Positions 12,901 through 25,589 of a stretch of DNA of 64,000 bases are shown in pieces. The number at the start of each line of letters is the position of its first letter. Within the stretch, counting starts at the first letter, position 1. The notes under the pieces are model-generated. The model was not told where the DNA came from. It saw nothing but the letters and a program-made list of their open reading frames with translations, and made no database searches. The stretch covers positions 62,001 to 126,000 of the forward strand of contig JALJCO010012876.1 in assembly GCA_023101725.1 (NCBI GenBank), read 5' to 3'. Position numbers and translations under genes: made by a program. Source of the DNA: Atherinomorus stipes (Eukaryota > Chordata > Actinopteri > Atheriniformes > Atherinidae).

Positions 12901-15900
12901 CCGACACTTGTTTTCTGCACCTGCAGCAAGACGCTTATTGTCCTCAAAAAGGAAAAGCTGCACGTGGTGCAGTAGACTGAGGGACAGTTAGAGCTAGAGC
13001 TGCCACAAACAATTATTTTGATAATCGACTCGTCACCGATTATTTTGGCGATTAGTCAACTAATCGGATCACAGCTAAATTGCAGCATGCAGTATTTACA
13101 GTACCAGTCAAATGTTTGGACACTTTCTCATTGAATCTAATTTGAAAAAAAGTGTTCAAACTTTTGACTGGTATTGTGTGTTTATTTATGTCAATATACA
13201 ATGGAAGAAAAGCTGACCAGACAAAAAGGTAGACAAGGCAGCAGAAGGTATAGTGGCAATTTTGAAAGGAAAAACAAAGCTTATAAATAATTAACATTAT
13301 AAATGATAAACAATTAGTCGATTATTAAATAATTTGCCAATTATTTTGATAGTTGACGATTAGTCGATTAATCGACTAATCGTCGACTATCAAAATAGGC
13401 CTAGGTAAAGCCTTTATAAGAATGAATAAATAAGTTAATTATTTTTCGTCACTATTTAACTAATACAAGCCCTAAATATGAAACAGATTTACTTCTTTCT
13501 TTACCCATCATGGCTGGACCTATATGCTGTTGCTTACTAAGAAGGGTTGAAAGACTGGGTCAGAGCGCTCTTCTTGAGGCCAAGAATTAATCTGGGAAAC
13601 ACTTTTTCTTGAGAAGAAGCCAAAAGAATGACTTAGAACCAAGATCTTCTTGCTGTAACTGCATCTGGGAAACCGGGCGAATAACATTATGGCAAATGTA
13701 ACATCTAGTACTCTGCTACACATTTTACCACCAGCAGTACAACATATACTTGTGATTAAACCACAAATTTCTACATTTTAAATTTTTAATTCTCGTCAGA
13801 CACAAACCTCTAGTTCTGAAACTTTGGCCTGCAAGATGGACACGTTCTTCTGCTCCTCCAGCAGCTGGCTTTTCCCTTTGTCCAGCTGTTCATTCACACC
13901 CTGACGCATGAAAGTATGAGAAGGAAAATTACAATTAAATGCAAAATAGAGCTTGTTAAAAGTATTTCATAATTGTCTGATGCACAATACCAAAGCTGAC
14001 TGTGATCATCTTGCATCATTAATTGAATATTTTTTATTCACCTGAGTAAAAACAGATGGATGAAGCTAACAGAAATGTCACATTTTCAATTATTTTTCAT
14101 AATATTCTTTTTTTCTGTTTCTGCCTGTGGTTTAATGTCAACAGTTGTCTATGTGAAGCTACTTAACCTTTTATAATCCACCAGTTGAAGTTCAAGGAGT
14201 TTTTTCTGATGTTACATGATGCCTCTGGGCATAGTTTGGATTGAATTATAGAAAGAAGAATCTGATAACTTCACAAATCAGTCGGATATGCAGCAAAAAT
14301 GTAAAGGTTAAAGATGCTGAACTAAGAGTGGAATAAAAATTCAAATAAAAAGTGAATTAAATGATTAATCAGACTTTTGTGCAAAAAAAATTCCCCAAAA
14401 TACTCATGAATGGGCAGGCCGGGTGACAATGTTTATTCTGATCTTTCAATAATTACCATGTTCTTTATCAAAATAACTAAATATTGGCTGTACATAGAAA
14501 GTGCAGCTGTTGCTCAGAGAGGGTTCATTCGTTGTGTAGGCCTCCGATTATTAATTAAATGTTGGTCAAACTATTTTTTAACAAGTCGATGTAAAAATCA
14601 GGCAAGTTACATTTTATCCTGAAGGAATTATTAAAGTCTGAACCAAAATTCATGATCCCCAATTAAACAGTTTCTGTAATATTTCACTCTGGGCCACAAA
14701 TTAAAGATGATGCTGAAGGGAAGACATCACAACTCATTACTGGGGTTCATGATTGCCTAGATTCACAGTACCAGTCAAAACAGCTATTTATTTCTAATGA
14801 ATGAGTAGAGGTGCCCAAATCATACTCTGAATTTTGATTAGTGGTGTATATGTGGGTACTTGTAACTTAGTCTGGAACAAGTCTGGCCTGAAACACTGGA
14901 TTGACTTAAAAATTGGTTATCTTTAGTCCACTGCAAGTCATGGTGAACAAGTGGAGTCCAACTCACCTTTATCTGGACCTGATGATTCATGCTCTCCGAG
15001 CTCATTTGGAACTTGGCAGCCTCTATCTCTTCTCGACAGGAATCCTTGATGCTTTGCACTTGTTTCTTACTCTTTTCCAGTTGTTCCTGAAGTTCTTTGA
15101 TAGTCCCTGGAAGCATCTCCCTCTTTGATAATTCTTCTTGTAGATGGTCATTTTCCAACCGTAGTTCTTCTGTGCACTCCTTCAACCGCCCCATCTCTTT
15201 CTCTAGCTCTTCAATTTTAGCAGTGTCGCCAGCCCAGTGTTCTCTGGCCTCCTCTTTCTCTGCGCTCAGCTTGCAGATGGTCATTCCCAGCTCGGCCATC
15301 TCGGTGTTTGCTCTGTGAAGACCCTCACGGGTCTCATTGTTCTCTAACACCAGCCTGTTGTTTTCTGCTTTGAGTGTGGACAGTTCTTCTCGCATGGCAG
15401 CCGCAGAGATGGCCAGCTCAGCATGGGCAGCTACTTCTTGATCATGCTGCTCAGTGAGTGCCTGTTCTTTCTTTTTGCTCTCCATAAGCTCTGCTATGTG
15501 CCTTTGATTCAGCGCCTCTGTTTGGGATTTAAGCTGCTCAGTTAGAGACCTGAGCTCATCTCTTTGGGCTTCTGTCACCTCCAGCTGTGCTTGGAATTTG
15601 AGCTTTTCCTCCTCAGATCTCTGCATTTGCACCTTAAGGTCCAGGATCTCTGCCTGAACCCTGGCGACCTCATTCAAGCTAATCTCCAACTGACCTTCAA
15701 CCATGGTTAATTTGGCAGTAACTTCCTGATTCTCCTTGGACTGGACTGCACTCCTCTCCAGCTGTGACATCTCCATCGCCTGCCTCTCATTTGTTGCCCT
15801 TTCTATCATCTCTGACTGTCTTGCACAAGTTGCCTCTGCATTGGCTTTAGCAGCCTCAAGCTCCTTCTCCTTTTCTTCTAATGCTTTTAATGTGGACTTC

Positions 15901-18900
15901 AACATAACAAGGTCCTTCTCTTTACTGCCCAACTGGGCCTCTTTGGCTTGGAGCTGCTCTTTAAGACTGGCTTCGTTTTTGCGTGCAGCTCCTAAGTTCT
16001 TCTCCAGTTCACCGATCTGCCCGTGAACACTTTTCAGGTCTGCCTGCATACGACTGAGAGCTGCTTTCACAGTGTCCTGCTCCTCTCGTAGACTCAGGTT
16101 CTCCTGCTCCAGCCGCTTTGACGTCGTCTCTGACAGCTTTGCAGCCATTGTTGCTCGCTGCAGACTTTCATCCAGCTTGCGGTTTTCTTCACGCAGTCTC
16201 TTCTCTTTTTCATCCACGGTCATCTTGGTATCATCCAGCTGTCCTCTTAGTTGTTTCTCAGCAGCCCGTAGAGCTGCTAATTCAGCCTCGAGGGCTGCTC
16301 TGTTTTCAGCCATCTCACTCTGCAGCTCCTCGTTTTTCTTCACAGTGGTCGTCAGCTTCTCTTTTAATTCTGTTAGACTGGCACATTTAAGCTTGCAGTC
16401 TTCCATCTCTGCTGCCTGTTCCTTGATCTTACTCTCATGCTCAGTGAGACTTGTGGTCAGTTTGTCTATTTCCATCGCCAGGCTCTGGTTCTGGGCTTCA
16501 AGATGTGTAAGTGTCTCATGGTTAGAGCTTAGCTCTGCCTCTTTGCTCTGAAGCTGATCTGTAAGAGCAGCAATCTTTATCTCTAAAGACTCTTTCAAAT
16601 TTCCAGTATTTCTCTGTATCTCATCTACATCTTTCTGTGCCTTCTTCTTTAACTCTTCCAACTCTTTCTGTTTCTCCTCTTGAGATCTTTGGAGGTCCTG
16701 CAGCTGCCTATGTAAGTTAATTAACTCTTTCTCTCTCAAAGTCAAGTCCCCCTGTAGCTTTTCAAGTGTCCTGCACTGTTCTTCTACCTTTGCTTCCAAC
16801 TTGGCCTTCTCCTCAGACCCTGATGTAATTAAAGCTCCAAGTTTTGTCTCACTATTCTTTGCTGCGGCCTCCTTGACTCTCAACTCCTCCTCTAACCTTT
16901 CTGCCTGCCTCTTCTTCTCCTCCATCTCAGCTACAGCCTCCATTTTCCCTTGTTCTGCCTCTTTCAAATTGTCCAACAATTCATGAATCTTCTGCGCTGA
17001 ATCAAAGTAACTTGCTGCCTGCTGGCCCTTCTCATTCAAAATACCATCCAACTTGGCCATGAGCTCCATGTTTTTGCACTCAGCCACGGCCAGCTTCTCT
17101 TGAAGTAAGGCATGCTGAGCGTCCCTGGCTTTTTCCTCAGTCCTGAATGCTTCCACCTCTCTGGACAGAGCTTCCTCTCTCCCCTGCAGAGCTTTGAGTT
17201 CTCCTTGTAAGCCCCTCTGCTCCTCTTGGGCAGCAAGAGACACATCAAGTTGTCTCTGAAGCTCCACAGTTACTCCCCTGAGTTCAGAGGCCTCCTCGCC
17301 CAGCTGCTGCATCTTATCAAGGAGCTCTTGCTGCTTAAGCTCTGACTGGTCCAGCTCCAAGCGAAGTGCTTCAACTGTGCTGACATCTTCCACGCAGGCA
17401 GGCAGAGACTCATTAAGATCATTTAACAGACCCTGTCCATAGTCGGGACTGGATGGAAACTCATGGGCTTGCTAGATGATTGAAAGAGAAGTTAGAAAAG
17501 TATGGAGAGAGTTATAAGGTTATTATAAAATGACAATGTTATTAGAAGCAGCTATCAATTACCTGAGAGTAAGTGCTAGCCAGGCTGTTAATACTAGAGC
17601 TGCGACTGGGTGGTTTCCACATGTGGCCAGGGGAATTTGCACTTCCCAGTGTCCTCCTGTTGAGGAGAAAAAAAAGTCAGGTATTGCAGTCATGCCTTTC
17701 ATGTTGATCCTCATATGGATCCAGGAATTTCTTATTTAGCTTTTGAGAGACTGCTATTCCAGGTAAGTGTGACATGGCTTACCTTAACACTTTACATATT
17801 CATAAGGGCTGCCAATGTTTTCATGAGTTTTAACATCTCGTCTCTATTTTCTATTTTACTTTTGATCTATTTGTTTATTTGAATGGGATGGTGCAAATAG
17901 ACAGAATGGAAAATAAATAGAAGATAGAATAAAATCAACACCATACAAAAAGAAATGAAATCGAAGTTGTATCATTTGCTACCTTGCAAACGTTGGCCAG
18001 GAGGCATCAAGATCATGGCCTCTGGAGGCCACATCGAACTGGACCTCATTTAACTCATACAGGTGATTGATTATGTCGACACTCAGGTGGGGCTTCAAGA
18101 AGGGACTCCTTGCGTAGTACCAATCACTATGTGAGGAGAAGTGAGGGAGAGTTTACAACAAGGCACAGAAAACGAACAATAATAACAGGACTACAGAAAA
18201 GCATTTTTGGCACTTTGATGCTTCAGTGGGAAATAATCTGCAAGTATTCAGAGCTTCAACCAGGGGATGATTGGAGGCTAAGCGATGCACTCACAACTGA
18301 ATGAAAACCGAGTGACCTCATGTAATCTGTCGCTGTTCAGTTTGAAGATGTTATAAAAGCAACTGCACCTGTTCCCAGTTCATTCGTCAAACATTAAGTT
18401 TTCCTGGAGCTTGCTCATGACTTTCTGAGGTAATCTTGGAAAATCCTGAAGTTATACCAGACCATGGTTGCATGTCACAGTAACATCAGATGATAGCCGT
18501 GATGCATCATGCACTGAGATTTGTTTTCTGAGGATAAATGGAGTGACGCCTGTGAGCGAATTCAAGCAGCTTGAGTGCTTCCCACATGATCTACTGCACC
18601 CGCTACATGTGACTTGTTTAACGCACCCATCCAATCTAGGTGGCCTATTTATGTTGAAAGGTCCTTGTTTCGCTCTTTGCCTCATGCTTCTGATGCTGCC
18701 CCCAACACTGGGATCAGAGTCTAAATGACGATTAAAATCTTTAATAAAGATTTATAGATGTTCACATGCGAGTTGTCTGACTGGACTTGTAATAGCATTG
18801 ATTCAATATTAAAATATTGGAATATTTTCCTCTTTATTATCTATTCTATTGTCCGAGTTTTTCTTGTAAACATATACAGATGAAATGGCTGTTGTTACAC

Positions 18901-21900
18901 AAGTCAATATTTGTTTAAGAAAAAAATCTGAAGGCCTTTGTATTTCCCGGGTTGCTGGAGTTGAATTGAACACTGCAGGATTCATCCCCATCGGGCCACT
19001 GGGAATTTAACATCATCTTATTCTTTTTGTAAGTGTTCATTTATGTTTGCTATTGACTATAAAGCCATGCTGTTTTTGTTGCAAGAATGAAGTAAAGGCC
19101 TACTATACAGTAGAGGAAATGGTGGACTTGATAAAGCCTACAGGTACATGCAATATTTATAGAAAATTTGAGATACATAGCAGCACTTAGTCCCTTTCAT
19201 GGTGTTTGATCTGGTGTTTAACACCTCACCTCTGTGTGCAAGCCTATTATAACCAGATTTAAAGGGCTAGTCCTTACCCAGTAGTGCATAGCAACTGGAA
19301 GGCTGATGGTGGCAATAAAGAAATCATACTTTTGTGTATCAATATTTTGTGGCAGATTTTCTGATAATGATCAAAAACATCTGAAAGAGAAATGTTTCTA
19401 CTTTTGTTTACAACACCATATATTTTTAAAACTTTCTCATTTAAACCATGTGCAGCACCAGGATCATGGTTTTGGATGAGCTGTGATGATGTACTGTAGG
19501 GTCCACCTTCATTGATATAATATTAGTGATGTCATATTATACACTACTATGAGCAACCACTGACACATTCTGGTGCTTACCTTTACATGATATTCAAACA
19601 CCGGCAAGACTTAAAGGGATCACATACACACATAACTCGCGGTGTATAACAGAACAAGTGAAGACACAAAGCATAATGGGAAATACTCGAACGACCCCGC
19701 CCCAGTAACTTAAGCAACAGCTATGTGCCCTGGTGTTATTGTTAAACCAGTCATAAGAATTTACCACTGAATAAATTTATTGTGAGACAAATCTACATGA
19801 ATGTGATGCTTTTAAAATTCTGTTTTTGTTGTGGGATATAAAACTGATCGTTGGGGAAGCGTAAATGTGTGTGTGTGTGCAGCACACAGCTGCGTCTGAT
19901 TAATAATCACCTGCCTTTAACTGCACTTACTCAGCTGCACATCCTATATTTCTGGACCATTCGTCATGCTCATATGGGTCAATTCCACCTAATTTAGTCT
20001 AGATAACATTTCATTGTCTGATTGTTCAGTTTTTCTCAGTATGTAACTGGGCTCTTAGGTTTTTCCTTCATCTATTTATTTATTCATTTACTCTTTTATC
20101 AGAAGTGGTCGCGCTTTCACTGCCGTGTCTGCAAGTATCACAGCTCTGATACTTGTTTCCGACGTTGTTTCGGGAGCTCTTTTAAAAGTTAAAGTTAAAG
20201 CCTGCTAAATATGAGCAGGTACAAAAACAATACCTGATCATCATATTCAGAACAGGTTATTCTTCAAAAGTAAAACATTGAAAAGCAAGAAATCTTCAGA
20301 TCCATTTCCTACCCAGTCAACATTGTTTGCTGTTTTTTGTTTTGTTTTGTTTTGTTGCATTCAGTGAAAAAATGCTTATCTACCAGCAGTCTCTAGAGTG
20401 GGCCCAATCATGCCCATTACACCGCAGCTGATTCAACCTGTATATTTACTGTAAAACATACACCTAATTAGATTCTGGTAAACTTCCAAAAATCTAATGC
20501 TTCCTCATCAGCTCCTCATTTCTGCAAATACTTTTCAAAGAAGCGGAAATTTCTTTTTACAATAAAGCAAAATGAAGAAGTAAAACACCTGATCATGCAG
20601 CACAGCAGCATTACATTGAAAGCACAAATAAGGAAATGAGGTTTGTTCCAAAATAGCCCGTTACTGGCAGCGTTTCAGGATCTATGTAGGCTTTATAATC
20701 TGGTTGATTCAGATTAAATGACTTGAAGATTAAGTGCCAGTCTTTATTTCAACATGAAAAAACAAATACCTCACAGGGTCTGACAATTTTACCTGGTGAC
20801 TCTCTGGTTCATCAGGCATTGCTGCAACGTGTCAGCCAATCGTTGATGGACAAGGGAGTAGCGAATAAATGCTCGTCCTTTCCCCAGGGATGTCTTCAGC
20901 TAGTGAAGCAAAAACAGACATTGTTTTATACAGAGCTTTAAAGAGGTGCTTATTCACACTCAAGGGATACTCCTGACGTCAGAGTCCACAAAACAAATGT
21001 TACAGGATGGCATCTTACTGCTCAACTTTTTAAAAATAAAACTAAAAATGCAAAAAATGGTGTTTTATTGCTGTTTTAAATAAGTAAGACTAAATTAAAT
21101 CAAGGGAGGAAGTCAAAAGGTAAACTATAAAAGCCAGGGGACATGGTGGATAACAGCAATGGTTTTAAATCTTTATCAAGACTATATTAATATATTCAGT
21201 ATTTTCAGTCTTCCTTGTAAAACTGACTAATTCCTATGCAGCAATGTAAAAAGAATATCATGGCAAAACAGACCCAACTATTTGCTTCGAGCTTATCTTA
21301 TGTTAATAATCAGCGTGCACTTTAGTGCTGCATTAGTAGTGCCATTCTAAACAACAAAAACGCACCTCAGTGATGGATTTGACAAAGCGGATACCATCAT
21401 TGGCTCCTTTGATCTTAGCCAGACAGTCATTGAAGTAATCCCAGTAGTCTTTCTTGGTACCCAGAAATGTTGTCTTTTCCTTTTGGTCAAACTGAAAGAA
21501 AAAAAGCTGCTGAAGTTAAAAAGTGCTGAATGTTTTTATTTGTACTTTCGTTTGTTTGTCTGTCTGTTTGTTTTGTTTTTTAACAAAGGACAGTTAAGAC
21601 ACAAAATTTTCAATGGTAGAAGTATGACATTGTGTATTTGAATCTTTACACTATTGTATTTTCTGAGAATAGAAGGTGGGATTTCTCTTACAACAGTAGC
21701 TGTATCTTGCTTCTGGTAGTTAATTGACATTTCTATTTAGGAAATTGTACTTATTTAGTCTGGTGTGACAATGTAGGCCGAGTCCCACCTGTAGTAGATA
21801 CTCCAGTTTGTAGGAGAACTTGTGCAGATTGGTACTGTCATCTGTAATTGGCTCCCCACTTTCCCTGAATTCCTTTGCAAGCTCTGCAACAGCCTCTGAA

Positions 21901-22618
21901 ATTCACAGAAACACACAGAAAATTAAGAGGGTCCAGTGGCATTAACACAGTTTAGTAACAAAGTCGAGAGCATCTAGATGAACATTGGAAAACACAAATG
22001 CTTAACACATTTGTAATAAATACTGTTTAGAAATTCTGTGTGGAATACTAAGAGAAAAGAGCAAATCTTCTCCTTATAGTTAATATATTGAGGCAGGATG
22101 GAAGTTTAACAGCAAAAAAAAAAAAATCAGTTAAAAAATGTTTTTACATTCTGGCAAAACATACCGACCTGATGACAAAAACTGCAACCCATCTAGATTT
22201 TACCATTGCCCTTTCTTTAAATGCAGCCAATCAGTATGTGAAAAACTTGCCTCGTATCCATCGTAAAAACTGGAAAGACACCCGTGATGGGTGCACCCTC
22301 AGCACAATCTCCCTGTCTCGCTGCATGCTGACAAAGGTTTCCATTACACTCTAACTACACAAACACGAGGTCAGTTGATTGCTTTCCCAAATGATCTAAT
22401 ACCGAGAGGTCACATAGTTCCAGGTGTAAAGCTTGTACTCAAACAGAGGTGATGAAATCACATTTATCTAACACTTCTTTCTCTTCTCTTCAGTCAACAA
22501 CTGCATACCGCCAATCAGACACGCGATCAGGCAAGCACACACATAAAGCTGATGTACCATGCAGATCTCGGATAATCCTCTGGAGTTGGTTCTCCCCGAC
22601 TGTAGCCCCAGTAGCCAT
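3901..22618 (-). CDS. fyco1: FYVE and coiled-coil domain autophagy adaptor 1 (FYCO1), complete, 17 coding exons
   Basis: FYCO1 bridges LC3-positive autophagosomes and PI3P/Rab7 membranes to kinesin. Exons (5' to 3'): 22618-22558, 21895-21789, 21491-21366, 20899-20793, 18126-17983, 17656-17563, 17471-14967, 13900-13808, 11340-11222, 11145-10978, 9324-9172, 9019-8790, 7680-7527, 5323-5237, 5083-4873, 4209-4100, 3973-3901. All junctions are GT-AG and phases agree, giving 1513 aa (human is near 1480). RUN domain is about residues 20-190; coiled coil about 220-1190, mostly in one 2505-bp exon; FYVE zinc finger about 1200-1260 ([16 protein letters not shown], then paired Cys); LIR near 1314 ([10 protein letters not shown]); GOLD about 1360-1513 ending [10 protein letters not shown]. 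The start is the conserved [16 protein letters not shown]; an upstream in-frame ATG at 22747 lies before a likely acceptor near 22674 and is not used. Introns hold several transposons. Confidence 0.96.
5682..5706. repeat. A25 homopolymer
   Basis: Run of 25 A within the fyco1 intron between the LIR exon and the next exon. No other feature was recognised around it. Confidence 0.9.
6370..6745 (+). repeat. Family A, copy 3, in a fyco1 intron
   Basis: It repeats both the left region of copy 2 (TTCATACCGTCCCATTAAAG, ATTCACAATAGT) and the core at 6485-6680 (ACAAAACTGTCCCAGACCAA). The extreme left terminal repeat is missing or decayed. No coding potential. Confidence 0.7.
9725..10400 (+). pseudogene. 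Degenerate Tc1-like transposase remnant
   Basis: Near 10020-10085 the plus strand translates to [18 protein letters not shown], which matches the D-L-N-x-I-E block around the third catalytic acidic residue of DD34E (Tc1-like) transposases. Further downstream, past 10085, several stops interrupt the frame, and upstream only short stretches are suggestive. No clear terminal repeats were found. It lies in the fyco1 intron between exons at 10978 and 9324. Boundaries are approximate. Confidence 0.5.
12990..13400. repeat. Repeat with GATTAGTCGA-type palindromic ends, nested in the 1.72-kb element
   Basis: Both sides carry the words CGATTATTTTGG/CGATTAGTCAACTAATCGG (left, about 13030-13070) and TAGTCGATTAATCGACTA (right). 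The right side includes a 52-bp near-perfect palindrome at 13344-13395. The pattern resembles a common teleost hAT-like non-autonomous repeat; that assignment is from memory and unverified. Confidence 0.6.
13098..13178. mobile_element. 80-bp mariner-type mini-element
   Basis: The left end CAGTACCAGTCAAATGTTTG and the right end (reverse complement CAATACCAGTCAAAAGTTTG) form an inverted repeat separated by about 25 bp. The word CAGTACCAGTCAAA is a frequent fish Tc1/mariner terminus; a lone copy of it also occurs at 14766-14779. It interrupts the palindromic repeat at 12990-13400. Confidence 0.65.
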
Positions 22619-25580
22619 AGCCCCACCTCTTGCTCCCTGGCAACCAGGGGTTACAGGGTCACATCCAGTCTGCTGAATCAGAGAATCATAATCAGTCTGG
22701 AACAAAAGATTGTCAAGCATGCTTCCAACATACTCTGTCATGCCCACACAGCTGGTTCAGACAAATGCATTAGACATTAGGAAAAGGTCTTCTGATGGGT
22801 ACACTGCCAAATACTTTGCAGAAAGTGTAGCTCTTAGGCTTAAAGTACATATTTGGTTTATAACAGGGTTCAACTGTACATTATAATAAATCTTAATTTC
22901 AATCCACTTTTGTCTTTATGTAAATAAATCCTTCAGATGATATTCCTAATCACAGATTCTTATTTTCTCATGTGGTAAAAATCTCTTTTCCTTTTTCTTT
23001 TTTTTTTTTCCAGGAAAATTTTTTACATCAAGGAATGAAATAAGTTATGGAAATTGTAAATTTTATAAAGCAAATCCTCTACAGTCAGGGACTGATCATG
23101 TAGATCTACAGTATACTGACGAAAATAATGGTAATAAGACTTTTGCCATCTGGGGCTAGTTAGCCAAGTCATAGCACAAAGCTATACACATAGCATGTAA
23201 TAAGTATGTTGCATGATATCTAAACAAAGGAGAAAATGCGATCGTTCTGTGCATGGCAATATAAACGGTATTTAACATTTAGCTTCAGTCTTAGAAATGT
23301 TTAGCTAAAAGCTAACTTCATGTAATTCAGGTTTAAACTATCCTTGAATCAAAAGCGCCTCAGTTTTATTAGCTTCTGTGGGACTAATATTACTTTTAAA
23401 CAAACAAGAACAGCAAAAAAGCGTACTCGGCATATACTTTCAGGCTTATAAAACGTACTTTTACAGCTGCCCCAGTGACGTTAGTCGTAGCTTTGACATA
23501 TTAATCATTTGACAGACATTTCGAAAATAACCGTGACATCAGCGGGACACGATAACTTATATCATCTAAAATCTTTCTAGATGGTTCCTGAAGAAAAATA
23601 ACTGAGAAATAATATCACTGACATACTTTTAAGAATACGAGTCAAGCCCATAACAATCAACTTGGAGCATTTCAGTGTGCAAACAAAGTTGTCAAAACTG
23701 ACGTGATTGACAGAAGAGTATCCACTTACAATACGACTTCTAGCCTTAGGCCCAATCATTATAAGGTTAATAGGCGGGACTTAGTTAGTGGATAGTTAGG
23801 TTGCAGTAGCACCGTAAACAGTGGAGTCATGTGATCAATGACATACACATCCCACTTCTCATAGTTTATTTGAAAATCAGACACGACAAATTCTGCAGAA
23901 AATCGTTAGCTATATTAAAGTGTTAAAATTACGCCCATATCCATCCTACAAAAAATTTTTTTTTCGTGCAATACATGGTGCTCTTATATGATGTTATTAT
24001 GGTAAACCGAAGCAGCCTGACACCGTCATTAATGGGATTTCAAAATAATGGTTCCATGGACACAAACTCAAATTCCTACACTTGACATAGGCTACAAAAG
24101 ACATAATTATCCAGCGTGTCACAGAACAACCAAAAATCACGCTGGCTCATGAGCTGTCTTGTTGATTATACAGGTATTTTTGTTTCTTTGTTTGTTTGTT
24201 TGTTTGTTTTGTTCAAATTATCTGTCTCATTTTAATCTTAGATCTCTATATCTGGTACTGTAATGTCCCACTTTGCATTGTTTTTGATCTCCAGTCTGCT
24301 TATTATTATTTTCATTTCTTATTGTGCATGAATGCTTAGTGTGTAATATTGTTACTTTTTCTTAATAATTTGTGGTCATTAAATTTACAAATATCTAGAA
24401 TTCTATGTCCAATTTCAGTCATTTTGTTTTGGCTGTGCTATCTTGGAAATATATTTCTGTAACCCCATAATTTGTTGGACCACTGGTTGTAAGGTCTGTT
24501 GTTTTTATAGCAAATGATTAAAATAACAAGCATGTAATTCTCCTCCGACAGCTCCACAACTGTAACCCAACCTAGACCACTTATAGATAAGCACTTGGGA
24601 GATTTGTCTTTAAGTTTAATAGGTTTTGCTATTCTGTTCTCCAGCAGAGAGTGAGTCTGAAGATGGGAATAAAGAAGACGTGCTCCATGTAAATAATAGG
24701 CACTTGTATATTTCACTCTCATGTGATCAAATTAGAACCAGGCAATAAAACAACTTGATATTGGTTAATTTATTATGTTGTCATTGCGGCTTTGGAAAAT
24801 TAAAAGTAACAGGCTTACCAAATGGATCAAGCACAACAAAATCCTATTTCTATTTTATTATTGGTTGGCTGTTTATTACGTATGGGTAAATGTTCCTCAA
24901 CAATTCATGAAATCAACTGTTTGTTCCCTATGATTCAATTTTAGGCCCGACTCATTTTAATCTTAACATGCTGGGGATTGTGATGGCTGCATGTACAGCC
25001 ACACAAATGTGGTAACCTGCAATAAACAAGTTTACATAACATATATTTTTATATTGTGTTTTCTGTACTATACATATAGAATTTTATTTAAAGGGCAGTA
25101 TTCCTAAAACAGTTTGCCATTATTTCATTAGTGACCAAACACTGTATACTACTGTAATATGATTGTGCACTGTTTACACTGTTTTCTCATATTTTAGTTC
25201 ATTTAACTGTTTTAGTTTGAGTTTCATCAGCTGTTCCAGTCCTTTGGCTGAGGAACTAGCAGGTGGCCATAGGGCAGGGCTGATAAATTTGATCGTATCA
25301 AATTCAAGTTTCATGGGAGGAATTGGACTTTGCTTTATTACTTTCGGTTAGGTTTTGTGTGTCTTACCACCGTTGTGTCTTTTTGTGGGCTGATCAGCCA
25401 CTATTCAAGTTCCCCTTTGTCTTATTGTGTTAAGTCAGTTTGTTTCAGTTAGTCTTGTTTTGTTGCCAGTTATTTGAGTAGAGTTTTGTTACTTTTACCT
25501 CTTTTACAGATTAATTTTCCTATTAATTTCTAAATGTTTGGATTAGTTTTGGGTCAAATTATTTATTTATTTTTTTTATT
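22619..25580. other. fyco1 upstream region, no gene recognised
   Basis: This holds the fyco1 5' UTR and promoter side. A likely splice acceptor for the start-codon exon is near 22674 (minus strand TTCAGCAG), and a possible 5' UTR exon donor (ATTGTAAGTGG, minus strand) is near 23729; the second call is weak. A (GTTT)n tract lies near 24190. Otherwise the segment is AT-rich without coding signal or recognised repeat. Confidence 0.4.
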
Positions 25581-25589
25581 TAACTTCAG

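Larger units (their letters stand above)
11958..13679. mobile_element. 1.72-kb TIR transposon with AAT target duplication
   Basis: The left end reads GGCCGGGTTTCCCAG and the right end, reverse-complemented, reads CGCCCGGTTTCCCAGATGC, so the ends are inverted repeats of about 15-17 bp. Both ends are flanked by AAT (11955-11957 and 13680-13682), a 3-bp target duplication as expected for PIF/Harbinger-type elements. The best internal frame (12720-12980, plus, 86 codons) was not recognised and no transposase is visible, so this copy is non-autonomous or heavily deleted. It lies wholly inside a fyco1 intron and contains a second repeat. Confidence 0.7.

Noticed and set aside
12720..12980. Pro/Ser-rich frame as a Harbinger SANT/Myb partner protein
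   Set aside because: Suggestive only by position in a TIR element with 3-bp duplication; no SANT motif visible.
15736..16551. Plus-strand Ser-rich open frames (up to 159 codons) opposite the fyco1 coiled-coil exon
   Set aside because: They mirror the Glu/Lys/Leu-rich coding strand; no start context, splice sites or family match.
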